Assembly (NCBI GenBank): GCA_024695815.1
Contig: JAILHK010000034.1
Coordinates: forward strand, 62,001 to 126,000
DNA length: 64,000 bases
Direction: 5' to 3'
DNA from: Prevotella sp.
GTDB taxonomy: Bacteria; Bacteroidota; Bacteroidia; Bacteroidales; Bacteroidaceae
Position 1 is the stretch's first letter; each line of letters starts with the position of its first letter. This document shows, piece by piece, positions 9,601 through 16,916 of this stretch. The position numbers and the translations under genes were made by a program. The notes beneath the pieces are model-generated. The model made no database searches and was not told the DNA's origin. It saw only the letters and a list, made by a program, of their open reading frames with translations.

Positions 9601-10025
9601 TTCTCGTCGCCTGCAGTTACATAGCGCGGGATGGTTAAGAATGCATCGTTAATATCTACAACATAATCGCTTGGTTTGGTCATTTCGAACAGAATTAAAT
9701 CCTGATACTGTTCGTTATTATCTTCCCGCCTATGATTAAGCCACAAGTTTTTGGCCTTCTCTGACGAAAAGAAGTATATCTTATTGTCTTCAATGTCTAG
9801 GTGCGTAACAAATGGGCGCTTCATCTGCTTGCGAAGCAATTCTTTTATAGATTTACCGCTTGCAGGCATATCATCACCACTAAGACTGACACCCGTAAGC
9901 TCATTACGACATGTAAGCCAGTTGGTAAATTCGTCAATATCTTCATCAAAGGTAACGCTTGCTACCTCGCCCTTTTCTTTGAGCCAACTAATAAACTCTC
10001 TAAGTACTCCCTGTATATCTTCCAT
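3651..10025 (-). CDS. Giant tail protein with LamG-like, CotH-like and LRR regions
   Basis: 2,124 residues from ATG 10025, which has GGAG six nt upstream; the track starts three codons earlier at a GTG. Residues about 560-690 resemble a concanavalin/LamG fold, ending in the typical strand IKFYKLRVWNYAI. Residues about 920-1150 resemble a CotH-type kinase fold: FLGQYVMMEEKKADF in the N-lobe and FYPKLWDWDILLG with the WDxD metal-binding signature. Then come LRR-like strands (about 1360-1500), an Ig/BACON-like unit (VTVDNNHEVHLKEGH), and LRR-like repeats again at the C-terminus. Rich in beta strands, no coiled coil, so it is not a tape measure. Probably the main receptor-binding or tail-spike protein, upstream of the LRR gene. 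Domain names come from sequence pattern only. Confidence 0.75.
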   Translation of the reverse strand: MEDIQGVLREFISWLKEKGEVASVTFDEDIDEFTNWLTCRNELTGVSLSGDDMPASGKSIKELLRKQMKRPFVTHLDIEDNKIYFFSSEKAKNLWLNHRREDNNEQYQDLILFEMTKPSDYVVDINDAFLTIPRYVTAGDENQDALKMVYTWDIKLGDRSEVDNLLVTYVITCPSGKTHQIAESKNYGDRLDTSNPLNLYNYLESGVNQIDIRFKAQNTGAEKNVRLYITVMEFSIESTFQYYNRVDVADSFVVPVILNRNITSQSANIYVSIDGQLASINGQNAGLPYTVNAGVTGVTYLNINNAEDQETGLRPYRGSTANENIQHTMQIWAETTYNNVTFRSNLLFYTFEVKSELVLANKFINLGINCSSAQVAAYPLGSLTIYGTQYVPITIPWGYYTDSLSYDTAVTIDWKLAYSNKEELLASLKGETGTRSVDLTFIPDICNQIGDIYLRAYHGQELLLEVPMYIACGSSQVVTPNGMALELSAYSKSNNTDDKNVWTPVGSQANVTLSQGIKYNTTSGWHEHALRVSGETEYATIDYNIFDESVYSIQEYGRTVEFEFEAERVNSDNDIIMMLGKSGEARIEVTPNSAMLYDNSNNMVIKTNFKANERVKMAFILNPSSATEDNQLIYISTLGVLERGSTGNKSFGITNGGIIKIGGAASGIKFYKLRVWNYAIGYMDEYNNFVYDSSEKTRLLANNNVMKNGIVNYDLCKAKLPTLLIRANDLSDLLSGKTDKEQSTTNGDVIFINPWDSTKNFELYDAQLRKAGQSTLSYPLTSLRVWTNKKFNPANENDMPRFVCEGQSHLGLAKNRYKMKNNSIPTNKLRLQANYADSSGVNNGGTLRIINDSWYNALVDGKYVLRTIPQLVSSVSKGEKESYGLEHVWNDHFNNDFPTPIRTAPDSQPIVIFYQNGEGEITFLGQYVMMEEKKADFCFGERSIYKADPTDPFCLTVENKKADTASNRLWNNSNALRMEVLDINNVFVSFMNWVKDGVAFDELVPEKVVDTTDSETGEVTHSVVPAHYAWEDSFEMIYPDPDDLDPKTADEEKFGSNSKFVAKAQSFIDFVKWLTDCRNNYSIATEWWQANTYNSSQAAFNATARDHIDVYKWAGYYIPMLILGAVDSCERNLQICTDDGIHFYPKLWDWDILLGARGDGGIAFEPPIDRNTRLGNGYAFSGRSTNTSNFLWDSLEGWGEWINTIVPKVAQAMYVAGFNYDNLTRMYDEEYADKWGEVIYNKSGYYKYVVRGGGSQMYLNWLQGARKLHRHWWLSKSMNYYSAKWGFGGFNDSRIDLYAGHQGVENSEEYVTIHPNEQTYFKMMLNETTNLGTKSASRILPARYNVGPLSFQPKTPTYIYGANFIEKLDLSVIAPTFARVILSGSYDKVLGAPIKELNVGCDVTQVDENTYNGILNIADPGVIETVSGEGADKVYPLTNLQTLNIRGQLGRSSDANANTSNIYTTFDLLRDTVDNRGDLSQVKNLYAMGSGIVNFMSAAQGNQFDNLELPSTVYSLNLNNTSWTNISFWNTEANGSNATFTRYNVGEDSSLFVPTGIHELVLNGTTGHSLNSKTLVMAWINGIIAELGDNPTEADINNALSDKVLRMNDVRWDTNTCGNNLLTYNELSLIAKIGTLELKGYIMLASELDTLTSEQLTQLTQWFGDDIFTYSSSGLIIDYDLNTTIISVSGDVTVDNNHEVHLKEGHTAILNATRFHLSNEANDVIWTIRERILDGNGQPIETIAGDMVRSCVLDTTNPRQILLKAMNSENEAYDIFVHSSLGNAEIVVHIDPTDYPTLAIETTEDRARINDDEVILYGGGVSDNFSVVVKSAAEGAVGVQGVSWSIKLSDDTIVSANLITDPNTYKTVDNTTVLNYKRGLGRFDIALSAGLAGADEEIYSYTLIASVNLVGKTTTLTKKVVVMNDLSPIVRADGSYLYLALNTLYDSIYGESADVFYRSTLMGMTGTLDFSPYPNIGRLAVSTNKSILYYLHRVTGVVLDGCTLLENTFDNGGVIINQMDFSKMAALQSLSLQGCTGLTEDIDLSECGNIDSVDLRSTELNVILPAGTSVTSVKLGTPTEFTLVRPTALSASNLSIEDNSDLDTVEIEDGGNINAFRLFGKLTS

Positions 10026-10026
10026 A

Positions 10027-10233
10027 TCAATCACTCCATGTTGCTATGTCGTTCCATGTTAAATTATCAACCCACATACCCATGCCAAAACAAGACAGAA
10101 CGGCGTTAAGGGTAAGTTGTGTAGGCTCGTCAGAATTACTCCATACTTCTTCCGAACCAAGATAAACCGCCTCTACTGGCACATCGCCCAGTAGAATAGC
10201 GGTTACATCTATGTTGCTTTCCTTAACACCCAT
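10027..10233 (-). CDS. Small phage tail-type protein
   Basis: 68 residues from ATG 10233, which lies directly after the TAA of the upstream gene; the track version begins at a TTG inside the upstream gene. It contains the short motif VEAVYLGSEEVWS, a pattern (xxxVYLGxxxVW) repeatedly seen in small tail-associated proteins of Bacteroidetes and Firmicutes phages. A Trp-rich end (MWVDNLTWNDIATW) follows. Its stop codon is separated from the ATG of the giant tail gene by a single base, so translation is probably coupled. Likely a small tail connector or base protein; function unproved. Confidence 0.6.
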   Translation of the reverse strand: MGVKESNIDVTAILLGDVPVEAVYLGSEEVWSNSDEPTQLTLNAVLSCFGMGMWVDNLTWNDIATWSD

Positions 10234-10235
10234 TC

Positions 10236-11963
10236 TTACTCTTGTGACCAAGGACCAAAGTTATTATTCTTTGCCCATGCGGCTAATTTGATTACGTCAA
10301 TCATTTTACATTGAGCCACTACTTGAATGTGCTGAGTTGCTTCCTCTTCCGTTTCTGGCGTCTCTACCTTGCCTGGTACTGTCACCGCTGCAGGATGCTC
10401 AACGTCTGAACCAGGATAGAAGCTATCAACAGAGAAGTTGGCTGAGTCTGAATCGAAAGAGAGTGGGGTGGTCTGGTTGTTGATAACCTTTACTTTCAGT
10501 ACATCACATGCTTTGCTGTTATTCTTCTTGGTCAGCTTATACTGAGCATACAGGCCATCCTCCATTTCGCCAAGGTCAATAGAATCCGAACCAAACTCGA
10601 CAATACCACCACCGAGCTTCAACTTATCCTTTCCTTTCAGAGAAAGTTCTGCATTAGAAGTAATATCCATTGATGGCGCAAAGTGCTCAGTAATCTCGTA
10701 AGCGGAGCCACCAATCATCACGATACCGCCAACGGAAAGCGTTACTCCATCGTCACCGGCAGTTCCATACTTCTGCAGCACACCATCAACCTCAATGGTC
10801 TTAATGGCGTCCTTAAAATCAGAGATACTATATACCTTCTCTGCATCCGCAATGTCGGAAGGTAGGTCAAAATCATCGTTGAAGATGGTCTCACTACCCT
10901 GCAAAGTTACAGGTGTGTAACTGATAGTGACAACGGTCTCAATCTCCAAGGTCTTTTTCAGCTTACCCTTGCTTGTCACTTCCTCAGTGTACTTGGCATG
11001 CCTATTCTTGCTATTGTTGAAAGCATTGGCAGTCTTGATGATGTCGTTAGTGGTACACTGCTCGTCATTTGGATTGATGATGTCGTAGAAGTCGTCAGCC
11101 TGCTTCTCGTACTTGAACGATGTGGTGGGGTCTGATAGGTTGGCCTTGTCAGATGCAACCTTATTGCGCGTTGCCATCTTCCAGATACCATCCTTTTTGA
11201 AACGATACTCTTCTGTGAACAGAGAGGATTTCTTTGTGTTGAACGTACCAAATTCAAGACCGTCACCACCTCCATGCTCAAACTTCACCTTATTCTCGTT
11301 GCCTTGTCCGTCAGATCCACATGGCTGCAGGGCTACACCACCATCAGAACAGCGAACATCAACAGACTTTGCGCGGACTTTAAGATAGCCACGTTCATTC
11401 TTTCCGCTGTTCACATTGATGTCGAGAACGGTTGCATCCGTTCCCTCTTTATCCTTTGTGGTAAGGGTGATTTCAGAAGCGTTTAGCTGCAACTTAACAG
11501 GCTTCTCTTCTCCATCAATCACCTTAACACTTACCTCATCATCTTTGCCGGTTCCCCTATGGTGACTGCAAAGTTCAATATCATCACCAGGCTTTAGTGA
11601 GATATTGCCACCTTTCATGTTTGCACCGCTCTTATCTTCACCGGTTCCCAATGCCATTCTTGGTTCGATATTGACATTGTTATTGCTCACAATGGCTACG
11701 TTTGTACCCTTAGATTTAACAGTAAGCTCAAATGCCTCCTTGCCATTGATGTAGATGTGTGTCTTTGTTGAGTCGCTTGGGTCAACTTCGGCTGTTACAA
11801 CAGAACCGCTACCACCAGAAGGTATTATGTCAATGACTTCGTTGATCTTTTCCTGTGCATCATGTGCAGCCTTGGCCAACTCATTCCATTCTCCATGATC
11901 TACAGCCTCACCACTCTGTTTTGGTGTTGGGTTATAGATGTTTTCAATTTTACTTGTGCTCAT
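10236..11963 (-). CDS. Hypothetical tail/fibre protein
   Basis: 575 residues from ATG 11963 (MSTSKIENIYNPTPKQSGE); the longer track ORF would overlap the upstream gene. The protein is beta-strand rich with many short repeats of the type VEFGSDSIDLG, LKLGGGIVEFG and ITLTTKDKEGT, as in phage fibre shafts. There is an N-terminal attachment-like segment (EWNELAKAAHDAQEKINEVIDIIPSGGSGS) with a helix followed by a Gly/Ser linker. Neighbours on both sides are tail genes. A fibre or collar role is likely, but no named family is recognised. Confidence 0.6.
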   Translation of the reverse strand: MSTSKIENIYNPTPKQSGEAVDHGEWNELAKAAHDAQEKINEVIDIIPSGGSGSVVTAEVDPSDSTKTHIYINGKEAFELTVKSKGTNVAIVSNNNVNIEPRMALGTGEDKSGANMKGGNISLKPGDDIELCSHHRGTGKDDEVSVKVIDGEEKPVKLQLNASEITLTTKDKEGTDATVLDINVNSGKNERGYLKVRAKSVDVRCSDGGVALQPCGSDGQGNENKVKFEHGGGDGLEFGTFNTKKSSLFTEEYRFKKDGIWKMATRNKVASDKANLSDPTTSFKYEKQADDFYDIINPNDEQCTTNDIIKTANAFNNSKNRHAKYTEEVTSKGKLKKTLEIETVVTISYTPVTLQGSETIFNDDFDLPSDIADAEKVYSISDFKDAIKTIEVDGVLQKYGTAGDDGVTLSVGGIVMIGGSAYEITEHFAPSMDITSNAELSLKGKDKLKLGGGIVEFGSDSIDLGEMEDGLYAQYKLTKKNNSKACDVLKVKVINNQTTPLSFDSDSANFSVDSFYPGSDVEHPAAVTVPGKVETPETEEEATQHIQVVAQCKMIDVIKLAAWAKNNNFGPWSQE

Positions 11964-11980
11964 ATTGATAATCTTTATGT

Positions 11981-12265
11981 TTATACTAGAATAATTGGAA
12001 GGGCATTGCCGAACACCCACTGCGTTGGTTTGTCGGCTGTAACAAAATAAAGGGTGTCCTTGTCTTTAACAGGCAAAGCTTCGTATTCGCTCTTTTGTAT
12101 GACGACGATCTTTACGCCACTGCCACTGCCACTGCCACCGCCACCAATCTGACGCTGAACATCTGGCGATAACTTCTCAAATGTTATGGCGTTGTTGCTA
12201 ATATCGTCTGTCTCCATCAAAGGGTCTTTACGTCCCGTGTGTAGATTTTGTCTATATGTAGGCAT
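11981..12265 (-). CDS. Small phage tail protein with Gly-Ser linker
   Basis: 94 residues. A short N-terminal arm (TDDISNNAITFEKLSPDVQRQI) of a kind often found at the attachment end of Bacteroidetes phage fibres is followed by a GGGGSGSGSG linker and a compact beta unit containing SEYEALPVKDKDTLYFVT, a typical phage YxxLPxKDxxTLYFV module. It is the first gene after the late promoter at 12,284-12,320 and leads the tail-fibre operon. Probably a tail-fibre adaptor. Confidence 0.6.
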   Translation of the reverse strand: MPTYRQNLHTGRKDPLMETDDISNNAITFEKLSPDVQRQIGGGGSGSGSGVKIVVIQKSEYEALPVKDKDTLYFVTADKPTQWVFGNALPIILV

Positions 12266-12283
12266 ATATTTAATATTTTAATG

Positions 12284-12320
12284 CAAAAATATACTAGATA
12301 CCTATTTCGGTTTCCGTGTT
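12284..12320 (-). promoter_or_regulatory. Phage late promoter P1 (AACACGGAA-N20-TATTTTTG)
   Basis: On the minus strand AACACGGAA (12320-12312) is followed by exactly 20 nt and then TATTTTTG (12291-12284). The -7 part is a perfect TAnnTTTG; the upstream 9-mer replaces the host TTTG box. It precedes the ATG at 12265. The same layout occurs at four other sites in front of structural operons. Confidence 0.75.
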
Positions 12321-12376
12321 TCGGACTTCGTAAATGTCTGTAAATGAAAAAAGTAGGAGTTCTTCTCCCACTTCTA

Positions 12377-12673
12377 TCATAATCGTATCATATCAATATA
12401 TGTAGGTGTGTCGGTTAAGCATACCTTTATATAGGTATGTTGGGTGTCACCAAATATCAACGTCTTGAATATTGGACCTTCCCATGGAGTGATTAGAACT
12501 TTAGGCCATGGCCCGTTTGGACCATTTGACTTCTTTATAATAAGCCTACCTTTACTTGGAAGTTTAACCTCTAACGAATAATCTCCCGTAAGTTCAAATG
12601 CCTCTGACACCCAAGCATTAGCTTGTGCGTCCCAGTTACCACTTAGCGATATATGTCTATTGTACTGTTGCAC
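12377..12673 (-). CDS. Small hypothetical phage protein
   Basis: 98 residues, predicted all-beta (HISLSGNWDAQANAWVSEAFELTGDYSLEVKL...KVCLTDTPTYIDMIRL), resembling a small jelly-roll or Ig-like module. The best start is a GTG at 12673 that overlaps the stop of the upstream adaptor gene by 17 nt; no closer ATG exists. The gene ends 57 bp before promoter P1. Its place between the head-tail adaptor and fibre genes suggests a tail or decoration role. No family recognised. Confidence 0.5.
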   Translation of the reverse strand: MQQYNRHISLSGNWDAQANAWVSEAFELTGDYSLEVKLPSKGRLIIKKSNGPNGPWPKVLITPWEGPIFKTLIFGDTQHTYIKVCLTDTPTYIDMIRL

Positions 12674-13649
12674 CGATACTTTGATTTGCTATTCTTAACA
12701 TACCCTCTGCTCTCGCATCGCCGTAGGCCACAAGGATAAGATAGGCTATGTAGTATGTAAATGCCGTGAACGCAAGGCTTGGAACAGGAACATCTGTGTC
12801 GATATCATATGTAGGCATGGCAATATAGGCCAGATCTATATCATCATCAGAGTTTGGCGCGGGCCATAATTCTATCTCAGCGTTCTCGTTTTCTATTAAG
12901 GCTGCTTGCGGCCTATCATCTGTAGCCTCGGCTCCGTGACTATCCATCAACTGCAGGTATTCGTCAGAATCCTCTGTGAGCAATGTCTTTTCGGTTACTG
13001 CACGATGCCAGTTCTCGCATTTTACCCTTAATAATCTTACGGCCGTATTCGGAAGTACAACTTTGTTTTCTACTCTATAAACATCGTCATATTCAAGTTC
13101 GAAATCTGGCAATTCGACCCCTTGTCTGCTTGGTACACGAAAAAAAAGCTTGTAGATTGGTGTGAGAGAACCAAACGCGCCAATTATATCCTGTAAGTTG
13201 AAACCGTTATGCTCTTGTGTTAGCTCAATTGAGGCGTCTGATTGTTGGATGGTCTGAACAATCTCATCTTCGTTTACACCTTCAATGGTTGCGTATAACG
13301 TTACACTACCATTTAATGGTTGAAACCTAATTGTTTGTCCGGCCAGAAGAACGTCTTTTATGTCGTCGTAATTCCAAGAGAAAGCAACGTTTCTTCCGCT
13401 CACGTATGGCGTACTATCTTCAGCCTGACATGGTATAGACGTTGATTTGTCTTTCACAACTAGTCCCCCACCTCTCAGCATCCTAACAGGTGCATAGAGG
13501 CATAACCACCGCAATGCATCATCAACCTTACTCTTAATAAGGTCGTTCATGGTTCCGAAGTCACCGGATGATGCCGAAATGTAAGAGTCGTTATAATTAC
13601 CCTCGTCTATACAGTTGCGTACTGCGCTGATTATGTCCTCTATACTCAT
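12657..13649 (-). CDS. Probable head-tail adaptor (podovirus type)
   Basis: 330 residues. An N-terminal helical section (IEDIISAVRNCID...LIKSKVDDALRWLCLYAP) is followed by a beta section with VRLLRVKCENWHRAVTEK and then IELWPAPNSDDDIDLAYIAMPTYD and a helical end (AYLILVAYGDARAEGMLRIANQS). This order of a helical start, RLLRV strand, then a W/YPAP...YI.MP segment and an amphipathic final helix matches the pattern of adaptor or DUF6682-type connectors that sit below the portal. Neighbours (capsid, small head genes, fibre) agree. The assignment is from pattern, not from a search. Confidence 0.5.
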   Translation of the reverse strand: MSIEDIISAVRNCIDEGNYNDSYISASSGDFGTMNDLIKSKVDDALRWLCLYAPVRMLRGGGLVVKDKSTSIPCQAEDSTPYVSGRNVAFSWNYDDIKDVLLAGQTIRFQPLNGSVTLYATIEGVNEDEIVQTIQQSDASIELTQEHNGFNLQDIIGAFGSLTPIYKLFFRVPSRQGVELPDFELEYDDVYRVENKVVLPNTAVRLLRVKCENWHRAVTEKTLLTEDSDEYLQLMDSHGAEATDDRPQAALIENENAEIELWPAPNSDDDIDLAYIAMPTYDIDTDVPVPSLAFTAFTYYIAYLILVAYGDARAEGMLRIANQSIGATVQ

Positions 13650-13660
13650 GGCCTAATAGT

Positions 13661-13936
13661 TTACTCGGTTCCTGCAGTGGCTTCTGACTTGGCTTCGTAG
13701 CGACCGTCAGCCCACTCCTTAATAGCGCCTTCATCACCGATGGCTGCAGTGATAGCTTCCCTGATCTTACCATCAACATAGTTAGACAAGGTTGTACTAT
13801 CGCTGATCGTGTCACCGATAAAGTTCAACACTTCCTTCAACGACTCAATCTTATCGTTGTCGGTCTCTTTTGAAAGCAGGTCATCTACAATGGCCTTGGC
13901 TTTCTTTGCCTTAATGGCATCTGCGTACTTTCCCAT
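13661..13936 (-). CDS. Small hypothetical head protein
   Basis: 91 residues, almost entirely helical and highly charged (MGKYADAIKAKKAKAIVDDLLSKETDNDKIESLKEVLNFI). It contains no membrane segment or metal motif. The start ATG at 13936 lies 2 bp from the stop of the preceding gene, and its end lies 11 bp from the adaptor gene, so it is tightly embedded in the capsid operon. Could be a capsid cement or assembly factor; no family recognised. Confidence 0.5.
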   Translation of the reverse strand: MGKYADAIKAKKAKAIVDDLLSKETDNDKIESLKEVLNFIGDTISDSTTLSNYVDGKIREAITAAIGDEGAIKEWADGRYEAKSEATAGTE

Positions 13937-13938
13937 AT

Positions 13939-14346
13939 TTATTCCTCCTTCTTCTTAAGGTCGAGATTTGGAAACTCAAATCCCTTCGCCTTGGCATGAA
14001 CCAAAGCTGCATCGGGACGCTGATAGACCTTACCAAGGTTTACGGCCACAAACTCTAGCAACTGTTCGGGCGATGTGATACTATCGACAACTGTTGCTTC
14101 CTTCTTCTCAATGGTGGGTGTTTCGCCACCTTCCACGGTGCGCTCGATACGTACAAATCCAGTCTTGAACTCTTCCGATGATTCAAGCAACTCCTGTGCA
14201 TACTGGCTGCGAAGCGTGAGGTGTGCCTTAACGTTTGTGAGGGTGTTGCCACCTTCAAATACGTAACGAAGCTTCTGGCCAGACTTGTTGCTAAGGATGA
14301 AGCTATAGTTGTGATAAGGTCGTGTAAGAACGTAAGTCTTAATCAT
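13939..14346 (-). CDS. Hypothetical phage protein downstream of capsid
   Basis: 135 residues. The N-terminal half looks like a small beta barrel (YVLTRPYHNYSFILSNKSGQKLRYVFEGGNT), and the C-terminal half is a helical, charged tail with SPEQLLEFVAVNLGKVYQRPDAALVHAKAKG. Following the major capsid gene after a stem-loop, it sits where decoration or head-completion proteins usually are in phages. No family is recognised. Confidence 0.5.
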   Translation of the reverse strand: MIKTYVLTRPYHNYSFILSNKSGQKLRYVFEGGNTLTNVKAHLTLRSQYAQELLESSEEFKTGFVRIERTVEGGETPTIEKKEATVVDSITSPEQLLEFVAVNLGKVYQRPDAALVHAKAKGFEFPNLDLKKKEE

Positions 14347-14367
14347 GATGTACTCGTTTTTTTTAAG

Positions 14368-14405
14368 AGGGCTGAGACCTCCTTTGTTGTGGAACCCTCA
14401 GCCCT
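14368..14405 (-). promoter_or_regulatory. Stem-loop between capsid gene and next gene
   Basis: AGGGCTGAG (14368-14376) pairs perfectly with CTCAGCCCT (14397-14405) over a 20-nt loop containing a GGAGG-like stretch on the minus strand. The 3' flank on the transcript is A-rich rather than U-rich, so this is not a standard terminator. It may stabilise the abundant capsid message or attenuate the downstream genes. Confidence 0.45.
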
Positions 14406-14419
14406 ACGGTGATTATGGT

Positions 14420-16099
14420 TTATGCTGCAATGTCTGTTCCGGTGTAGAGAGTCCATGTTACACTGTTGCCGTCCTTGGCAGAGCAGATGTAAACATTACC
14501 CTTTTCGTAGGTTACACCGCCAAGCTCATAGTCAGATGTCAGCGCAATCTTCATGTTGACAGAGGTGTGTGCTGCATCGGGAAGAACGTTAGAAGAGATA
14601 ATCCAATTGATGATGCCCTGGTTCTTCATGTTGAACATGTTGTTCTCTGGACCAACAATGATAGAATTGTAACCCTTCAATGCCAAAGCATCGGTATCGT
14701 ACTCCCAGTGTGTCTTAGACAGGTCAATCTCACCGGCACCCTGCGAATTGTCGTTTGTGCGACTGCGTTTCTTCTCCTTGATGTAGTGAACAGCGTTATC
14801 CATGTCAAGCACAAACGCGTAGTCGGCCATGCCCATGAAGTCCAGCGTCTGGTCCCAGATGTAGTTCACTGTACCGAATGTGTCCTTGAAGCGCTTGAAT
14901 GTCAAATCGAACTCCGAAGCGTTTTCGAAGTGGATCTCGCGGTTCTTGCCCGGGTTGATGTTCTCCAGACGCTCGATGAAGTTCTTACCACAGAAAGCAA
15001 ATGCACGGTTAGACGTTGCGAAGTCGGTGAACTGCAGCTTATTGATAGCAACAAGGTCACTGAGCAGGAACTCGTTTCCAATTGCATAGAAGTTGGGAAT
15101 CTGATAAATCAGACCTTCTGTGTAGAACACGTCCTGCACCACGCCGCGCTCGTTCATACGCTTGCGCTTTGCCATTGGGTTCACCCAGTAACCACGTTCA
15201 CAACGCATGCCATCCTTAACCATGGCATCCTCCAGCAGGTTCGCAACCTTAACGGGGTACTTCTTCTTTGCCTTCTCAAATTCCTCAGAGAACTCAACGT
15301 TCCAACCGTGCTTCTGCAGGTAAACCTTTCGCTCACGGGGCTGGAAGTTGTCTGGGGTCACAAGCAACTGGGTTTCACTCATAGCGTTCCACATACCCAT
15401 AAGGTAAGTGCCGGCAGGGATAGCGGGAACAGTCTGATAGTCGTACTCGTCACCCTTCTGTCCCTCGATGGCTGCGGGGCCGTTGATGGCGCACAGGGTA
15501 ATGCCAGTCTTGTCTCGTTCAACCACCTCCAGCGTCAAGAACTCACCGTTATGTTCGGACTGAGAACCAGGCTTGAAGCCGCCCATAGATGGAACACTGA
15601 TAAGGTCGTACTTGCGGAACACCATAAGGTTGCCAGAGAAGTTGCTCTTTGTCAGCTTAATGGTATCACCTGCAGCAATGTTCTGCGTGGTCTTACCGTC
15701 CATTGTCTCACCACCTACACGGGCATGGTCAACCTCGTAGTTTGTTGCGGTGCGGGTCTTTGCGACACGGCTCATGATACGAAGCAGGGGCACCTTGTGC
15801 GGGCGAAGAACTACAATATCACTCTCTCGCTCTGGTTCCTCCAAACCACCGTCACGAATCTGCGTGGCAGTTGCCTGCGTACCAGTCAAATCCTGTCCGG
15901 CGCTATCACCTCCAGGCATCTGACGGTCGTTCTTCTCGGGATCAACAGGGTCATGGTCAGAAGCGGGGTCTGCCGTTGACATGTTATCCGTTTCGGGGTT
16001 CTCTACAGTGCCGACAGCCATAGCGCCACCGCCACAAAATGCAGCCAGTACAAGAAGCAAGAAGCTCAGTACTCGGCAAAAGTTCTTTGAAATTTTCAT
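14420..16099 (-). CDS. Probable major capsid protein with signal-peptide-like N-terminus
   Basis: 559 residues. Position directly after the scaffold-like gene, size, and the mixed alpha/beta body (about residues 130-540) fit an HK97-fold major capsid protein. Readable capsid-like segments include VSRVAKTR-type N-arm, TFGTVNYIWDQTLDFMGMADYAFVLDMDNAVHYI and the C-terminal MKIALTSDYELGG...VYICSAKDG. Odd features are residues 1-28, MKISKNFCRVLSFLLLVLAAFCGGGAMA, a textbook signal peptide with AMA cleavage site, and an acidic linker (residues 30-70). Such an N-terminus could be a delta-domain-like scaffold removed by proteolysis, or it could target the membrane. Capsid identity is inferred from context and size. 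Confidence 0.65.
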   Translation of the reverse strand: MKISKNFCRVLSFLLLVLAAFCGGGAMAVGTVENPETDNMSTADPASDHDPVDPEKNDRQMPGGDSAGQDLTGTQATATQIRDGGLEEPERESDIVVLRPHKVPLLRIMSRVAKTRTATNYEVDHARVGGETMDGKTTQNIAAGDTIKLTKSNFSGNLMVFRKYDLISVPSMGGFKPGSQSEHNGEFLTLEVVERDKTGITLCAINGPAAIEGQKGDEYDYQTVPAIPAGTYLMGMWNAMSETQLLVTPDNFQPRERKVYLQKHGWNVEFSEEFEKAKKKYPVKVANLLEDAMVKDGMRCERGYWVNPMAKRKRMNERGVVQDVFYTEGLIYQIPNFYAIGNEFLLSDLVAINKLQFTDFATSNRAFAFCGKNFIERLENINPGKNREIHFENASEFDLTFKRFKDTFGTVNYIWDQTLDFMGMADYAFVLDMDNAVHYIKEKKRSRTNDNSQGAGEIDLSKTHWEYDTDALALKGYNSIIVGPENNMFNMKNQGIINWIISSNVLPDAAHTSVNMKIALTSDYELGGVTYEKGNVYICSAKDGNSVTWTLYTGTDIAA

Positions 16100-16125
16100 A
16101 TTTTCACAGTTTATATTAATAATGT

Positions 16126-16896
16126 TTATCCATTCTCTTTGATGAAGTCAGCGAGGCTTTTCTCCTTCTTTGGCTTCTGTGTCTGAGTGTGAAGTGGTCT
16201 TCCTGCAGAGAAAGAAGGCGGTACGCGACTTTCTTCATAAGTCTTGACTTTGTTTGCAAACTTCTCGTTACGCGCCTGCATAGCAGCCTCTTCTCTTGCA
16301 TCAGCTATGTCCTGGTCATAGTTCATGGCGTGAAGAATTGCAGTCCACGTTTCTTCGGAAACCTCTCCGTTGAAGGCGGGTGCAAACACCTCATTCCAGA
16401 AGTGTTCCCACATTCTATCAAACTGTTCGTCACTGATTCCCATCTTCTGCTGCACGGCTGACAAAGCTTCTAGACTCTTTCTTATGTTGTCATTCTGAGT
16501 CTTTTCGGCATTTTCTCCGTCAACCTGCTTCTGCTGCCAGTTCTTGAACTTTTCATCAACCTCTTCCATCACCTTCGGGTCGTCAAGTGCGGCCTTTACA
16601 TCAATGCCGTTTTCAACAAGCCAAACGAGAGGGTTCTTCTCTGGGTTTTCAGCCAAGTCCTTAAACATAGAACCAAGCCACCTGTTTCTGTCAAGTGCTT
16701 TTGATAGACCTGCGCCAGACTTTTTCATCGTCCTGTAGTTCTCGCGTTCCTCCGCAAGCCTACCGTATCGAGCTTCCTTGTCCTCAAAGTCAACATCAGG
16801 ATTGTCTTCAACAAACATAGATGCATACTTGTCTCGGTTAGGTCGCTGCGTTTGTTCCGTGGCCTGTGTTTGCGTCTTATTTACTTCTTCTCCCAT
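16126..16896 (-). CDS. Probable scaffold protein
   Basis: 256 residues, strongly charged, Gln/Glu/Lys-rich and helical throughout. It starts with a disordered Thr/Gln tail (NKTQTQATEQTQRPN), contains a central coiled-coil (EEVDEKFKNWQQKQVDGENAEKTQ) and ends in a short basic C-terminus KPKKEKSLADFIKENG. Scaffold proteins typically have this composition, a basic C-terminal tail that binds capsid, and a place directly before the capsid gene, as here. It is the first gene after late promoter P2. Confidence 0.6.
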   Translation of the reverse strand: MGEEVNKTQTQATEQTQRPNRDKYASMFVEDNPDVDFEDKEARYGRLAEERENYRTMKKSGAGLSKALDRNRWLGSMFKDLAENPEKNPLVWLVENGIDVKAALDDPKVMEEVDEKFKNWQQKQVDGENAEKTQNDNIRKSLEALSAVQQKMGISDEQFDRMWEHFWNEVFAPAFNGEVSEETWTAILHAMNYDQDIADAREEAAMQARNEKFANKVKTYEESRVPPSFSAGRPLHTQTQKPKKEKSLADFIKENG

Positions 16897-16916
16897 AAAA
16901 AAATGAATTTATGGCG

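Noticed and set aside
2530-10025. Diversity-generating retroelement in the tail genes
   Set aside because: No reverse transcriptase gene or template/variable repeat pair was found in the window.
3651-10025. Tail tape-measure protein
   Set aside because: Long but beta-rich with LRR and LamG-like parts rather than extended helices; tape measure is not expected in a podovirus-like tail.
14345-15979. 544-aa plus-strand ORF opposite the capsid gene
   Set aside because: Antisense shadow; the minus-strand capsid gene has better composition and context, and the plus-strand product has no recognisable features.
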